From the NCBI GenBank assembly GCA_003344405.1, contig NOWV01000178.1, forward strand, positions 98,006 to 162,005: a stretch of DNA of 64,000 nucleotides, written 5' to 3'. Within the stretch, counting starts at the first letter, position 1, and every line of letters starts with the position of its first letter. Origin of the DNA: Trichoplax sp. H2 (lineage: Eukaryota > Placozoa > Uniplacotomia > Trichoplacea). This document shows positions 63,044 through 64,000 of the stretch, in pieces. The position numbers were made by a program, and so were the translations under genes. Below the pieces are notes generated by a model. That model was not told the origin of the DNA, did not search any database, and saw only the letters and a program-made list of their open reading frames with translations.

Positions 63044-64000
63044 CTATTCATGATGATAATAAACGATGCAATAAATAAAATATAGGCGAAGATAAGATTA
63101 GATAATATACTGTAGCCTTGTCACTAGCGATCGTACTTAAAACTCGAACACTTTCAGAAGTCATATATCATATGCGTTAAAGTGCATTAATGATTTAGTA
63201 AATGAAAATAAAAAAGCTAACTATCTATGAAATGTTTAGAATTGTCTGATTCAAAATTTTAAAATAGGATATGTAATGAAGCTGTTAGATAAGCTATTGT
63301 TGTCAACATCTTATGTTGAAGTGAATTAGATATAACTTAAAAATAATACCAAAATCTAGGGTTGTTAACAATAATAGGCATACGTAAGTAAGGTTTAAGA
63401 TAATTCAAGTGTGTTGATTTCAGCTTCGTAGAATATGATACTGATCATATAATTTTGTTCTCATACTAAACTTTATAAGTGTTAAATCATGTTTTTCGCA
63501 ATTATCACGTTGTAAACAAGTTAGATAACATATTTAAGTAGCTACGCTTTTCTGTCATTGTTGCTCTTAGTCATTCTTTTCTAAGATCTGCTGTTGTAGG
63601 AAGTTTCTTTGTCTGTCAGAGCTTGTTGTACTATTTTGTACGTAGTATCTCAATCGATAGAGAACCAGTAATAAAATCTGCTATTCTTAAAATTACTTGT
63701 TTCAACTACATTTTAATTACAGTCAGTAGAACAGGTTTTATTACAGGATACTAAACCTATTCGTCTTATAATAAATGTTCATAATATGACTATGTTCACA
63801 TATTAATACGAATTGAGTTTAGAACCTTCTATCCACTTTCATTAATAAAAATATAAGAAGTCAAGTTGATATTAAATCACAATGGTGCCATTAAACATCA
63901 CAAATACTCAAAATGTCTAAAGTAAATTGATATAATATAACTATACTACCAAATATAAACAAATAATGACAAACTTGGGATTGAAGAAAAAAATATAACG
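63044..64000. other. receptor intron reaching the window edge
   Basis: Upstream of the first visible EGF exon (63043) no further exon is recognised, so this should be an intron of the receptor gene. Most of it is taken up by copy 2 of the dispersed repeat. Confidence 0.55.
63475..63770 (+). repeat. dispersed repeat, copy 2
   Basis: It aligns with the reverse complement of 47650-47940, 16 kb away. Landmarks on this strand are AAACAAGTTAGATAACATAT, then GTAGCTACGCTTTTCTGTC, AAGATCTGCTGTTGT, GTAGTATCTCAATCG and TAGAACAGGTTTTATTACA. The element's true ends are not defined by these two copies. Confidence 0.65.

Noticed and set aside
1-64000. Search by eye for tRNA genes (B-box GGTTCGANNCC), rRNA, CRISPR and bacterial-type operons
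   Set aside because: The only near B-box match (13441, GGTTCGAAATT) is inside a coding exon and lacks an A-box or cloverleaf. No regular spacer array or prokaryotic gene arrangement is present.

Overview
The window is AT-rich animal nuclear DNA. Its genes are split into many small exons with GT..AG introns, and they encode animal proteins: alpha-SNAP, NC2-alpha/DRAP1, an ecto-5'-nucleotidase, FAM98, PSMD8, POMGNT1, a C16orf89 homologue and an SRCR/EGF/fibronectin receptor. Gene content, short introns, close packing and base composition fit a placozoan (Trichoplax or a close relative). That is inference from the character of the sequence, not a database match. No bacterial, viral, CRISPR or tRNA feature was recognised. 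Exon models were built by hand from protein similarity, GT..AG sites and codon phase. Where an entry says the phases close, the exons sum to an intact frame.

Layout. 1-4933: no gene seen, one tandem duplication. 4934-10931 (-): alpha-SNAP, with a 3.6 kb first intron holding a hairpin and diverged tandem repeats. 10932-12358: divergent intergenic stretch with a 222-bp duplication and a perfect 19-bp inverted repeat. 12359-14526 (+): unidentified coiled-coil protein. 15483-18343 (-): DRAP1/NC2-alpha. 18344-20286: inverted CTGTACA arrays and a doubtful small spliced gene. 20287-24561 (-): 5'-nucleotidase (CD73-like). 25385-29029 (-): FAM98. 29030-31799: seven tandem copies of a ~330-bp repeat between the divergent FAM98 and PSMD8 genes. 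31800-34665 (+): PSMD8/Rpn12. 35634-37942 (-): POMGNT1. 37943-40842: more TGTACAGT motifs, an AT microsatellite and two doubtful coding traces. 40843-44694 (-): C16orf89 homologue with a membrane anchor. 44695-50893: gene-poor, with repeats, a MITE-like element and a G-depleted block. 50894-63043 and beyond the right edge (-): a large modular receptor.

The genes do not form one pathway. Most are housekeeping functions: SNARE recycling (alpha-SNAP), transcription repression (DRAP1), the tRNA-ligase complex (FAM98) and the proteasome lid (PSMD8). Others act in the secretory pathway or at the cell surface: POMGNT1, the nucleotidase, the C16orf89 homologue and the receptor.

The most notable locus is the receptor. 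Two copies of an EGF-EGF-(15-nt microexon)-SRCR module, three copies of a three-EGF cassette, one fibronectin-like domain, a transmembrane helix and a tyrosine-bearing tail are joined entirely by phase-1 introns. One duplicated block is nearly identical even across its intron.
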